From the NCBI RefSeq assembly GCF_003172875.1, contig NZ_QGKM01000019.1:1-64000 (forward strand): 64,000 bases of DNA, written 5' to 3'. Under the pieces are notes generated by a model that was not told the origin of the DNA, did not search any database, and saw nothing but the letters and a program-made list of their open reading frames with translations. This document shows, piece by piece, positions 1-8,600 of the stretch. Both the position numbers and the translations under genes were made by a program. Positions within the stretch are counted from its first letter, which is position 1. Each line of letters begins with the position of its first letter. This stretch comes from Leucothrix pacifica. GTDB taxonomy: Bacteria; Pseudomonadota; Gammaproteobacteria; Thiotrichales; Thiotrichaceae.

Positions 1-177
1 TTTCAAGCGATTGCCCTGGGCGTTGCTGAAATCAATGCGCTGCTGCAAGCCAAGCCACAACTATTCGCTGATAAAGTCGGTGAAGGCTATTGCCTGTATC
101 GTTGTGGTGATGCGGTGTCGAGTCGCGGAATTCATGAGGCGATTCGCGATGGTTTGCGACTCGGCCTAAGCGTGTAG
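1..177 (+). CDS. FAD/NAD(P)-binding oxidoreductase, C-terminal fragment
   Basis: The window opens inside a gene; frame 1 reads 58 codons to a TAG at 175-177. The visible C-terminus contains RCGDAVSSRGIHEAIRDG, which resembles the last FAD-contacting segment (GDAxxxRxIxxAIxxG) of flavin oxidoreductases of the 2,4-dienoyl-CoA reductase/trimethylamine dehydrogenase class. The flavin and Fe-S parts lie outside the window, so the substrate cannot be inferred. Frame and stop are certain; the family call rests on this one motif. Confidence 0.6.
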   Translation, partial: FQAIALGVAEINALLQAKPQLFADKVGEGYCLYRCGDAVSSRGIHEAIRDGLRLGLSV

Positions 178-229
178 CCACTCAGAAATTCTTGCAGCAA
201 GAGCCGAAATAATACTCAGTCGTTTCGGC

Positions 230-550
230 TCAGGCGCATTTTATGCACTTGCTCGCATAAGGAAGAGTCTCCAGTCGTGCGGGCGCAATGTCTTCGCCGC
301 ATTGTTCGCACTCCCCGTAGTGGCCTGATTCAATGGCGGACAAGGCGTGTTTCACCTGAATTAACTCATCCTGCGTTTCATGGGCAAGTTGCTCTACCAC
401 TTCGTCATTTTCCCGCTCAACCACTTGCTCTGAGGAGTCCTGATCGTGAGGTTTCATCATATCCGCTTGCAGGCTTACCAAGCGCTCTGACAGCTCTGCT
501 TCTCGTGTCAGTAACGTCGCTTTTTGTGTATCCAGCATGTCTTGGTTCAT
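230..550 (-). CDS. DksA/TraR family C4 zinc-finger protein
   Basis: A 106-residue protein with an acidic, coiled-coil-like N-terminal two thirds and a C-terminal C4 zinc finger (CEQCG at about residues 81-85, CIKCA at the very end). This is the layout of DksA/TraR proteins, which enter the RNA polymerase secondary channel and modulate initiation. It is shorter than DksA proper (about 150 residues) and closer in size to the YbiI/TraR-like members. The ATG at 548-550 is preceded by a good GGAGG eight bases upstream. It stands alone between unrelated genes. Confidence 0.85.
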   Translation of the reverse strand: MNQDMLDTQKATLLTREAELSERLVSLQADMMKPHDQDSSEQVVERENDEVVEQLAHETQDELIQVKHALSAIESGHYGECEQCGEDIAPARLETLPYASKCIKCA

Positions 551-669
551 GTCGGAGTCCTCCGCTATTTGTCGTGCTTTACAGCATAATGCGGTTGGTG
601 GATTTGGAGTTGATGTGTGTCAGGTTTGTGGTGGTTGTTAGGAGAAAATGACCGTGAAAAAAGGCACTA

Positions 670-1509
670 TCACGAAGGATTCACCCCTGATAACTCGGTT
701 CTTATGGCAATTAATAATGCTCTGCACTGGGAGGCCTGATTAGAATCAGCATGTCTGGGCAGCATATTTCGTACCAAGACTGATTCATTAGAGTCGTCAG
801 TTTCTCTGTCTAAAATCGTTTTCACTGTGGATAAGGTCTGAGGACTGCAAAGTGCTAATAGGTCTCTTCCCAGCAAACGCGCATGCGCCGTATCAATGTC
901 ATCAAACAAATCTTCGTGATTAGTTTGCAAATTTTCCTGATTGCCAAGATCAATATAATGACGGATGAGAAAGTACAGGTCTTCTGCATCTTTTGTGATG
1001 CTTGCTTTGCGACTTTCCCATGCAAGCAGCTTGAGTAACGCTATACCAGTGGATGACGCAACGTTTATGTCCAACGCCTCTGGGGAGTTTGTTATTGGCA
1101 GGCTAAGCGAGGCATCAAAAACGTCTGTCATGCCTGCAACAGACATCAAAATGACATGATCTGGTGGCCATGAAATTTCAGCATTAGTTTCAATAGCACC
1201 GTAAGGCACAAGGTCTATCGGCAGATGATCTTCAAATATAACCCTTTGCATCGCTTTGTCTGGCTTAAACGATTTAGTCTCAATCAGTGCTGCTTTTAAT
1301 TCCCCGAAGCGTTCCCAGTTAGCAATTTCTATTGCCAGGTCAACATCGCGAGTTGCACGGATTGGTGAAATATTTGAAGCATCGAGGAGTATGTCGCGTG
1401 CTGACGCCCCAATAACCATAAAAGGAATATCAAGATGATCTGCCTGTTTCTTAATGATACTCAATGCTGAAATCCAGTCTGGATCAAGATGGTTAGTGGT
1501 GGTCATCAA
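670..1509 (-). CDS. AbiEii-like nucleotidyltransferase toxin (type IV TA)
   Basis: A 279-residue protein with a polymerase-beta-type nucleotidyltransferase core: VIGASARD at about residue 32, then TRDVDLAI about 20 residues later, supplying the GSxxD-like helix start and the DxD metal-binding pair. It is the second gene of a two-gene minus-strand operon, overlapping the end of the AbiEi-like gene by 17 bp, the classic order antitoxin then toxin. In characterised AbiE systems AbiEii is a GTP-binding nucleotidyltransferase that causes reversible growth arrest and phage abortive infection, while AbiEi acts only as repressor. Function here is inferred from the family and from the pairing. Confidence 0.75.
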   Translation of the reverse strand: MMTTTNHLDPDWISALSIIKKQADHLDIPFMVIGASARDILLDASNISPIRATRDVDLAIEIANWERFGELKAALIETKSFKPDKAMQRVIFEDHLPIDLVPYGAIETNAEISWPPDHVILMSVAGMTDVFDASLSLPITNSPEALDINVASSTGIALLKLLAWESRKASITKDAEDLYFLIRHYIDLGNQENLQTNHEDLFDDIDTAHARLLGRDLLALCSPQTLSTVKTILDRETDDSNESVLVRNMLPRHADSNQASQCRALLIAIRTELSGVNPS

Positions 1510-2548
1510 GAAATTCCCTGTAGATGATATTTGCAGTTTCCATATTTCTGGAATCCCCCGAAGCGATTAGATCAGCATAAACAAGTAGTGGCGGAACCAA
1601 GTCTGGTGTCTTAGGATTGTCAAAGTGCCAAAACTTCTGAAGCACCTCAACATTGGCAGTGCTTTTCTCCGGCACTTCCTTCAGACCATTCAAAAGAACC
1701 AATTTGCCAAGGCTCTCATCAGTGTAGATCGTTGAAAACTCTGATTTTAAATAATGAGTCAAATGATCAGCGGCAACTTCACCGCCCCATGATGCAGAAA
1801 AAGACTTAGGATCAACGGTTTTATACCAGTCCCGCTGAAGTGATTTGTAGTAACCCAATAGCAGTTTAGGCCTAAGCTTTTCAGCGTAAGCAACAACCCA
1901 GCGTTGTATCAGGCCATTTCGATCCGCCCATTTTCGTTGGTCGTTTTCTGTTAAGGACAAATACCCTGCTGCTTTTAAATCATTGATAATCCAGCCGATA
2001 GAGCCTAATGAGACGCCACAAATTTCACTGAGATCCCGATAGCTGCGATTGAGGATGTCATCGGGGTGGCAGAGCAGATTAAATATTAACTTTAGCCCCG
2101 TACTTTGAAATGCCCTTGATGGCTTTGATTCGGCAGGTTTTTTAGGTGCTTTATTGCCAGTTATATAAACAAATACAGAACCGAAATTGAGATAGGCGTT
2201 ACCGACACTGTCTATAAAGTGACACTGGTGATTCTTCAAAAACTCTGAAGCTTTGGTATCCACATAATCGGCGACTAACAACGTTTTTGCACCGTCGTTG
2301 CGTGTGGTTGTATCGTTTACGATATCTTCTTTGTCATTATCAATTAACAAGGCGAGCTGAACTAATGAAGGCCGTTGTTTTATGAGCACATGGTAGTGTT
2401 GAATTGCATCACGCTGTTTTAAGGTAAGTGCGAAATCATAGTGTAATTCATTGCCGTTTTTGTTAATGGCGTTCGTCTTCCCGGACTCTATATCGGTATT
2501 ATTTTTAAGTGCCAGTAAGGCTTCATCTAGTATGGCATTCTCGTTCAT
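1493..2548 (-). CDS. AbiEi-like antitoxin/autorepressor (type IV TA)
   Basis: A 351-residue protein. A winged-helix segment lies around residues 165-200 (SYRDLSEICGVSLGSIGWII), followed by the alpha/beta C-terminal region usual in AbiEi antitoxins, with a GGEVAADHLT stretch near residue 250 that recurs in the family. It is the first gene of the operon and overlaps the nucleotidyltransferase gene by 17 bp. AbiEi proteins repress their own promoter by binding paired inverted repeats; a large inverted repeat lies just upstream of the ATG (2571-2621). About 350 residues is longer than streptococcal AbiEi but usual for the proteobacterial branch. Confidence 0.75.
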   Translation of the reverse strand: MNENAILDEALLALKNNTDIESGKTNAINKNGNELHYDFALTLKQRDAIQHYHVLIKQRPSLVQLALLIDNDKEDIVNDTTTRNDGAKTLLVADYVDTKASEFLKNHQCHFIDSVGNAYLNFGSVFVYITGNKAPKKPAESKPSRAFQSTGLKLIFNLLCHPDDILNRSYRDLSEICGVSLGSIGWIINDLKAAGYLSLTENDQRKWADRNGLIQRWVVAYAEKLRPKLLLGYYKSLQRDWYKTVDPKSFSASWGGEVAADHLTHYLKSEFSTIYTDESLGKLVLLNGLKEVPEKSTANVEVLQKFWHFDNPKTPDLVPPLLVYADLIASGDSRNMETANIIYREFLDDHH

Positions 2549-2570
2549 AGCGGTAGCTCGAATAGTTCAC

Positions 2571-2621
2571 GTTCACTATTTTACAGAGTTCAAAAAAAAT
2601 GAACAGAGTAAAATAATGAAC
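2571..2621. promoter_or_regulatory. Inverted-repeat operator upstream of the abiE-like operon
   Basis: Two 22-bp arms (2571-2592 and 2600-2621) form an imperfect inverted repeat around a 7-nt A-run. Each arm carries TGAAC/GTTCA at both ends and the shared core GTAAAATA (TATTTTAC). The centre is about 48 bp upstream of the AbiEi-like start codon. Size, pairing and position fit the two inverted repeats bound by AbiEi antitoxins in characterised systems. A further GTTCA at 2565-2569 extends the array. Confidence 0.65.
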
Positions 2622-2670
2622 AGTGGGGTGATCTTCGAATGACTGGTTTATTACCAAACTCTTGCGCATA

Positions 2671-2701
2671 GACAAACAAAAGCCCGCTGAAATAGCGGGC
2701 T
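2671..2701 (-). terminator. Rho-independent terminator
   Basis: AGCCCGCT / AGCGGGCT (2681-2701, 5-nt loop) followed on the minus strand by TTTTGTTTGTC. It lies 23 bp after the stop codon of the small secreted protein and insulates the toxin-antitoxin operon downstream. Confidence 0.75.
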
Positions 2702-2723
2702 GGGTGATAGCGGTGTAGTGAAA

Positions 2724-3101
2724 TTATTTAGTACAAGGCGTAGCCGTCACCGTACAACGCGTCAAACCTCGACCCTCACCCTTACAGTTAACCACCACAC
2801 CCTTAGCATTATCCAAATCAGCAAAGCGTGAACCCAAGCCAAAAGAAGAATGATTAGTGCTGGTGAAGCTAGATAGAATCGATGGGCCTGACTGACCGGT
2901 AACATAAGCTTCCCATGCACGTTTGGCGCGGCGGGTAGCACGGCGCTCTCTGGCTCCGGCAAAAGCACCTGCTGCTGCGATTCCGCTGACGGTCACTCGT
3001 GCCGCACATTGTTGAGCGGCAGCGGCAGCGGCAGTGCCTGAAAACATAACAGTGCTTAGTAAAGTAGCGATAGTCATTGTGATAATAGTTGCGTTTTTCA
3101 T
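2724..3101 (-). CDS. Small secreted Cys-containing protein, unknown function
   Basis: The chosen ATG (3099-3101) has an AGAGGA ribosome site seven bases upstream; an upstream in-frame start at 3185 would place 28 polar residues before the signal peptide and is unlikely. The 125-residue product starts MKNATIITMTIATLLS and has a hydrophobic core and an Ala-rich end (GTAAAAAAQQ), a Sec signal peptide. The mature part has four cysteines, a very basic stretch (ARERRATRRAKRAW) and a Gly/Ser-rich region. I do not recognise the family. Its upstream region shares an 11-bp-phased array (3184-3211) with the SulP gene, so the two may be co-regulated. Confidence 0.6.
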   Translation of the reverse strand: MKNATIITMTIATLLSTVMFSGTAAAAAAQQCAARVTVSGIAAAGAFAGARERRATRRAKRAWEAYVTGQSGPSILSSFTSTNHSSFGLGSRFADLDNAKGVVVNCKGEGRGLTRCTVTATPCTK

Positions 3102-3183
3102 GGTCGTATCCTCTATGGTTTGATTGGTAGTCGCTGTGTTGTTAAGCGATGGTTGTAGATTAACGAGCTGCCGAAAATCAGTC

Positions 3184-3211
3184 ATAAGGAAACGGTAAGG
3201 GTTTGGTAAAG
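3184..3211 (-). promoter_or_regulatory. 11-bp-phased direct-repeat array (GTAARG), copy 1
   Basis: Three hexamers at exact 11-bp steps: ATAAGG at 3184, GTAAGG at 3195 and GTAAAG at 3206. The array sits 83-110 bp upstream of the secreted-protein ATG. The surrounding sequence from 3179 is nearly the same as that from 5504, upstream of the SulP gene. Eleven-bp-phased direct repeats are the usual binding pattern of OmpR/PhoB-type winged helices. Confidence 0.55.
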
Positions 3212-3239
3212 GTTGATTGTTGCCTGACTTTTACATTTT

Positions 3240-3269
3240 TGGTGTATAGGTGTATTATTTAGGTGTATT
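3240..3269 (+). repeat. Direct repeats upstream of vapB, possible operator
   Basis: Three near-identical octamers, TGGTGTAT (3240), AGGTGTAT (3248) and AGGTGTAT (3261), lie 25-50 bp before the vapB start. VapBC operons are autoregulated, so these repeats may be the operator or overlap the promoter. No symmetry like that of most VapB operators is evident. Confidence 0.35.
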
Positions 3270-3292
3270 GGTGTTTTTAAGAGGCGTAGAGA

Positions 3293-3538
3293 GTGAGAAC
3301 TAATATTGTGTTGGATGATGACCTCACGAATGAGGCATTTGCTTTAACGGGCTTGAAAACCAAGCGCGAGCTGATCAATTTTGCGCTCTTAGAATTAGTG
3401 CGTCATAAAAAGCAGTCTGCGAAGAAAAGTTTGTGTGATGCTTTCGAGGTACTACATAAGCTTGGCTTAGACGATGATCCATTTCCTGAGATTAAGCGTG
3501 AGAATCGCCCGAACCCTTTTGCGGACCAATTACAATAA
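3293..3538 (+). CDS. vapB: VapB-type antitoxin (DUF2191-like)
   Basis: An 81-residue protein starting with GTG at 3293. The N-terminus MRTNIVLDDDLTNEAF followed by TKRELINFALLELV is the ribbon-helix-helix signature of DUF2191-type VapB antitoxins. The C-terminal acidic/Pro-rich tail (DDDPFPEIKRENRPNPF) would wrap the toxin. Its TAA overlaps the vapC ATG by one base (TAATG), implying translational coupling. Expected role: neutralise VapC and repress the operon. Confidence 0.85.
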   Translation: MRTNIVLDDDLTNEAFALTGLKTKRELINFALLELVRHKKQSAKKSLCDAFEVLHKLGLDDDPFPEIKRENRPNPFADQLQ

Positions 3539-3927
3539 TGCTGTGCGATACAAATATTATTAGTGAGTTAGCCAAACCACAACCGAATGCGGGCGTTTGG
3601 ACTTGGGCCAGCCAGCATCAAAATATCCAAATCAGCACAATTACACTCGATGAGCTTTACTTTGGTCTTTCATGGCGACCAAACCCAAGGATTCGTTTGT
3701 GGCTGGATGGCTTTCTCAAGGACTACTGCACCGTGTTGCCAGTAACAGATCAAATCGCATGCTATGCAGGTGAGGTTAGGGGGGCACTTCAGGCACAGGG
3801 GCAGCCTCGTACTCAAGCAGATATGATTATTGCAGCGACCGCTGCGGTGCATAACCTGACGTTAGTGACCAGAAATGAAAAAGACTTTCTATCCTGTGGT
3901 ATTACGGTGATCAATCCCTTTTCATAA
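3538..3927 (+). CDS. vapC: VapC-type PIN-domain toxin
   Basis: A 129-residue PIN-domain protein. The acidic metal-binding set is visible: D4 in LCDTNIISEL, E39 in TLDELYFGL, D95 in TQADMIIAA, plus the RNEKDF motif near 112-117. PIN toxins of this kind cleave RNA, often initiator tRNA or the rRNA sarcin-ricin loop, when the antitoxin is degraded. The full acidic set suggests an intact toxin. It is translationally coupled to vapB. Confidence 0.9.
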   Translation: MLCDTNIISELAKPQPNAGVWTWASQHQNIQISTITLDELYFGLSWRPNPRIRLWLDGFLKDYCTVLPVTDQIACYAGEVRGALQAQGQPRTQADMIIAATAAVHNLTLVTRNEKDFLSCGITVINPFS

Positions 3928-3952
3928 ACCCCAATAGCTAAGGATTTCTCTC

Positions 3953-4159
3953 ATGTCAGACAACACTTCATTTCCACCAAAAAATCAATTCTCTGAATCA
4001 GTCGATCCAGCTGAAGATGAAAAAGCATGGTTGCAATCTGGAATTTATGCGCTAAAAGACGCAGAGCAAAACGGCTATGCTTGCACGGCAGAAGAGCTGG
4101 ATCAAAAAATTACAAAGCTCAAAAAATCCGATTGGGCTAGTCATAACAACAATGACTAA
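3953..4159 (+). CDS. Small acidic protein of unknown function
   Basis: A 68-residue acidic, hydrophilic protein with a possible AAGGATTTCTCTC ribosome site upstream. It begins 25 bp after vapC and may belong to that transcript. The helical middle (WLQSGIYALKDAEQNGY) and the end (TAEELDQKITKL) recall the C-terminal tail of some ParD/CopG-type antitoxins, but no DNA-binding part is present and I do not recognise the family. Its TAA overlaps the end of the convergent SulP gene by 4 bp. Confidence 0.5.
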   Translation: MSDNTSFPPKNQFSESVDPAEDEKAWLQSGIYALKDAEQNGYACTAEELDQKITKLKKSDWASHNNND

Positions 4160-5430
4160 ACACCCAAAACCACCACTCCCACCATCACACAAACCACTAC
4201 CGAAAACGCCTTCCAGGAAAGACGCTTAACCGGAAATACCACCCAGTCAAACAAAAAACTCACCCCCACATAAGCCACTGCCGAGCCAACCACAAAGCGC
4301 GGAATATACGCTAAAAAATCAGCCGCAAACCAAAGGATCAAACCGCTCAACACTGCCACTAGAATGCCGGTTAGTGGCAACTGGCGACCCTGTTTGGTGT
4401 TCAGTGAAGACCACGCTGGCGACATATAACCGGGCCATCCACCAACCATGCCTGCTAGTAGATTCGCGATGCCAGTGGTGCGTAAGTCTTTGTCATGATC
4501 CAGCTTTCGACCGACGAACAGTTCAAAACCGCTATTATTCAGCAGCATAGAAATCACTGATGCGATTACTAAAATCAGCAAATGATGAGATTGTGAAAAG
4601 ATCACTGACCACTGGATTCCATGGAGTTGTTTTGGCTTAAGTAAGCTGAAGTCATCCGCTACAACCGCTGCGTTAAATAACCAGCCCTCTGCCATCAGTT
4701 CACCCACTGACACGCCCATCAAGCCACTAATGGCGAACAGTAATAGCGAGGCGGCTAACATGCTGGCTGGTATCAACAGGGAGTGTTTAATGCGTCGTCC
4801 GGCGACGTAGATGAATAAGGCCAGAGCCACACAGGGTAACCAGCGTATGACGGCGTCAGTGGCAAGTAAGTCGCCTGAGGCTAGATCGCCCGTTGCACTT
4901 TTGATGCCGCCCAGTAGTAGCAGGCAGCCGGTGCCGCCGAGGAATCCGGCAACCACTGGCATTGGTAGCAGATTGACAAATTTACCGAGTTTTAAGCTGC
5001 CCGCCAGATACATGCCCAGTCCTGTCAACATGGAGGCGATGGCAAAGCTGACGATCACCGTGGCAAATTTGCTGTCCATGCTCACACTCCCGGGCATCTC
5101 GGCCAGCATTTTGCCTGAGATTAAGACCAGCATGGCGGTGGGCACATCCTGAGGAATCCAGATAGCGCCTTTCCATGAGCTAAAGTAAGCGACGATTGTC
5201 ATGGAGATGACTGACCCCGCGATTAAATACACCGACCCCAGACCAAGGTAAGCTTGCAGCGGGCCAGCAAAAACCAAGGTCAACATGGCGATCCACCAAG
5301 GCGCTTCGATCAGGCTAATGGTGACGCTATTGCACACGGAGTCCAGCAGTTTTGAGGGCTTAGCGGTTTTGGTTTTTGTGGTTAGCGAAGCGGGCAATGG
5401 CTGTGGTTTGCTGCGGGTGATGGTATCCAT
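4156..5430 (-). CDS. SulP-family anion carrier, membrane domain only
   Basis: A 424-residue polytopic membrane protein. It has the SulP/SLC26 hallmarks GPLQAYLGLG near residue 57, IPQDVPTAML near 93 and LLPMPVVAGFLGGTGCLLL near 155, and about 12 predicted membrane segments. It ends soon after the last segment, so the cytoplasmic STAS domain of standard SulP carriers is missing. The substrate (sulfate, bicarbonate, other anions) cannot be read from the sequence. ATG at 5428-5430 has GAGG eight bases upstream. It is divergent from a large OmpR-type regulator and carries a phased repeat array in the intergenic region. Confidence 0.75.
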   Translation of the reverse strand: MDTITRSKPQPLPASLTTKTKTAKPSKLLDSVCNSVTISLIEAPWWIAMLTLVFAGPLQAYLGLGSVYLIAGSVISMTIVAYFSSWKGAIWIPQDVPTAMLVLISGKMLAEMPGSVSMDSKFATVIVSFAIASMLTGLGMYLAGSLKLGKFVNLLPMPVVAGFLGGTGCLLLLGGIKSATGDLASGDLLATDAVIRWLPCVALALFIYVAGRRIKHSLLIPASMLAASLLLFAISGLMGVSVGELMAEGWLFNAAVVADDFSLLKPKQLHGIQWSVIFSQSHHLLILVIASVISMLLNNSGFELFVGRKLDHDKDLRTTGIANLLAGMVGGWPGYMSPAWSSLNTKQGRQLPLTGILVAVLSGLILWFAADFLAYIPRFVVGSAVAYVGVSFLFDWVVFPVKRLSWKAFSVVVCVMVGVVVLGV

Positions 5431-5508
5431 ATGAACGTCCTCGGTCAGTGTGAATGTGCCACTTCTTTTGAAGCTGAGTTCAGTGTAGGTAGCGGAGGTT
5501 TTTCAGTC

Positions 5509-5548
5509 ATAAGGAAGCGGTAAAGCTTTGGTAAGGATTGCGGTAAAG
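5509..5548. promoter_or_regulatory. 11-bp-phased direct-repeat array (GTAARG), copy 2
   Basis: Four hexamers at 11-, 11- and 12-bp steps: ATAAGG at 5509, GTAAAG at 5520, GTAAGG at 5531 and GTAAAG at 5543. They lie 79-118 bp upstream of the SulP ATG and 110-150 bp upstream of the divergent regulator. The block from 5504 closely matches that from 3179 over about 37 bp. Confidence 0.6.
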
Positions 5549-5663
5549 GGCTTTAGGGTTTGATAAGCAGGACTGCTCGCGTAATTAGCGGCCAATTACT
5601 CAAAGTAAGTGGCCTGCCGTGTGCTAGTCTTAGTGAACCTAGGCTTGCTTCAGAGGGATGGGA

Positions 5664-8600
5664 ATGGCGCAAACAATCGTGTTCGATCCGGCAAATCAAA
5701 TACTCGAAATAGCGGGTAAGCGGGCGCAAGTGTCGCCCAAGGCGTTTGCCGTGCTGACCTATCTGCACCAGCACCATCAGCAGTTGGTGACCAAGGAAGA
5801 TTTACTCACGGCCGTGTGGCCCAAGGTGTTTGTGACGGATGCAGTGTTAAAAGTCGCGGTCGGTGAGTTGCGCAAAGTACTCAATGACCATCCTAAGCAG
5901 CCGCAATTTATCGAGACGGTACATCGGCGGGGCTATCGTTTTATTGGTGAACTGCAGACTGCTCAGGCCGCGCAAACTACCCTTGAAAACTCCGTACCTG
6001 CGCCGGTTATTTCCACGCAAGCTACCACCTTGATTGCGCGTGATGATGCGCTGCAAACCATCAGTGAACATTGGGCGCTGGCGCAATCGGGTCAAAAGCA
6101 ATTGTTGTTCATCTCGGCTGAGGCGGGCGTGGGCAAAACAGCATTGGTGCAGGCGTGGTTGAAGCAGCAGTTTTTTGAAGCGGATAATCCCTCGCCGTGT
6201 TTATTAGCCAATGCGGTGTGTTTTGATCAACACGGCAGTGGTGAGCCGTACTGGCCCGTGTTGAGTGCTTTGGGGACTTTGCTGCAAAGTGCGCAGGCGG
6301 ATGCCGTGAAGCAATGTCTGCGTCGGTATGCGCCGAGTTGGTTATTGCAAATCCCGTCGTTGATTCCGGAGCAGGATCAGGCGCAGTTAAAGCAGGAATT
6401 ATTCGGTGTCACCAGTCAGCGCATGCTGCGCGAGTTTGTCGACTTTGTGGATGCGCTCAGTCTAAGTACGCCGTTACTCCTGTGTATTGAGGATTTGCAT
6501 TGGTGCGATGCGGCAAGTCTGGATTTGATCATGGCTTTGGCGCAGCGGCAGTCCAGTGCGCGGTTTATGCTGCTGGGCAGTTTTCGTTCCTCAGCCTTAC
6601 AACAGGATGAGTCTGCGTTGAAGGTGGTTTACAGCCAGTTAACACTCCATCAGCAATGCCAGACGTTACCGCTAACTAATTTGGATGAAGCTGGCGTCGC
6701 TCAGTGGATGGCGCGGGCACTGCCTGAAACATTGCGAAGTGAGGTTTATACCCAGCTATTTTACCGTTACACCGAGGGCAATCCTTTATTGCTGACGGCC
6801 GTATCTGATCATTTACAGCAGATGGGCTTGATGGATGAGCAGGCCGCTGCGATTACGCCAGAGCAGATCGAGCAGGGGATATCCGGTGGGCTAAAGCAGT
6901 TACTGAGTCTGAAGACGGCTAAGCTGAGTAAGCAGGATCGACAAGTATTGGAGGCGGCTAGTGTGTCTTCTGCGGCATTTGCCACGGAAAGTCTCGCAGC
7001 GGTGATGCAGCAGGATGTGCTGGAAATCGAGGAGGTCTGCGAGGATCAGTTACTTCATGAGCAGTGGTTAGCACCGGAAGGTTCGCAAAGCTGGCCGGAT
7101 GGGTCGATTTCTGAGTCTTACCGCTTTTGGCATCAGCTGTATCGCCAGTATTTTTATGAAAACCTCTCGGCGGCGCGTTGCCGTCATTATCACCTGCGGT
7201 TTGCGGAGCGTTTGCTATCAGGCTATTTGGGTAAGGTCAGCGAGTTGGCTTCGCAATTAGCCTATCACTTTGAAGCCGGTGGCGACTTGCCGCGGGCGTT
7301 GGCGTTTTCTAAGGAAGCTAGTCAACATGCCGCGCAGTGCTTTGCTTATCGGGAGGCGATTGCGCATATCAGCAACGTCATCGCGCTGAGTGAGCGTCTG
7401 GAACAGCCTGAGTTACAGTTGGCGTCACGAAAAAGACGCTGTACCTATTTGCTGGCCAGTGGGCAGCTGGGCGAGACGGTAAAGGAGTACAAATCGTTAA
7501 TTGAGGCTAGTCAAGCGCTGGCGGATTCCAAGGCTGAAATCGATGCCACACTGGGTATGGCGGATGCTTTGTTTTGGATTGACCGGCAGGCTTGTTTAGA
7601 TGCAGGAAAACGCGCGGTAGCATTGGCCGAAGCCAGTGATGATGAGGCTAGTAAAATCCATACCAAAGGCAAGCTCGCTCATTTTTCCAGTGTGGTTGAA
7701 GGCTATCAACCGGCTTATGCGGCGGATTATGAGGCGGCGTTTAAGCTTGCAGAGGATAGCGGTGATGTCGCTTTGCAGTGTGTGCATTATCCGCGTCATT
7801 TGTATTATCTGATTATTCGTTCACGCTATCAGCAGGCGAATGATTTAGCCGCTAGAGCCATGCAGCTGGCACTGGATAATGGCGATGCGGTGAGCTATTT
7901 AAGCTGTGAATTCTTCCATGCCTGGGCGCTGTTTTATCAGGGGCAGTGGGGGGAGATGCTGGAAGTGATCGAGGCTGCATTGGCGCTGGCGACTAAGAAT
8001 GAACATCGCCCTTGGGTGGCACATTTTACGATTCAGAAAGCCTGGTTACTGTTGCAGGCGGGTGATTTTGAAGGTGCGAAAGCGTTATGTCAGCCGGTGT
8101 ATGATCAGGCGAAATTAATGCCCACAGGGAGTTTGTACTTTTTTAGTGTGATTATTTTGCTGCAGCTGGAAGTGGCGCTGGGTGGTGAGGTGAGCGAAGA
8201 GGTTGGCGATCTGGTAGGCGAAGAGGTGAGCGATCAGGTAGGTGAGGATGTGGACAAAGCGCAGGCTTATGTCACAGAAATCACGCAGCGATTAAATGCT
8301 GAGCCGAATGCCATTGACTGGGTACTTCGTTTTCCCCTGCAACAAGGCTTGGCGGCTTTTTACCTTGCGCGGGAGCAATGGTCGGATGCGGCGTCTGCGG
8401 CGATAGAATTAAAAACACAGGCAGACAGCTCTGGCGAGCTAACGTATTCGGTCATGGCGGATTATTTCTTAGCACAAAGCAGAATAGGGCAGGGGAATCA
8501 TGATGAGGCGCAGACGGTTTTAGAGGGTGCAGTTGAGGTGTTGCAGAAGGAAGATCTGCCTGTGATTAGCTGGCGAACTTATGCTTTAAAGCAAGATCAA

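Noticed and set aside
277-651. 124-residue plus-strand open frame over the DksA-like gene
   Set aside because: It is antisense to a gene with a clear zinc finger and has no recognisable domain or ribosome site.
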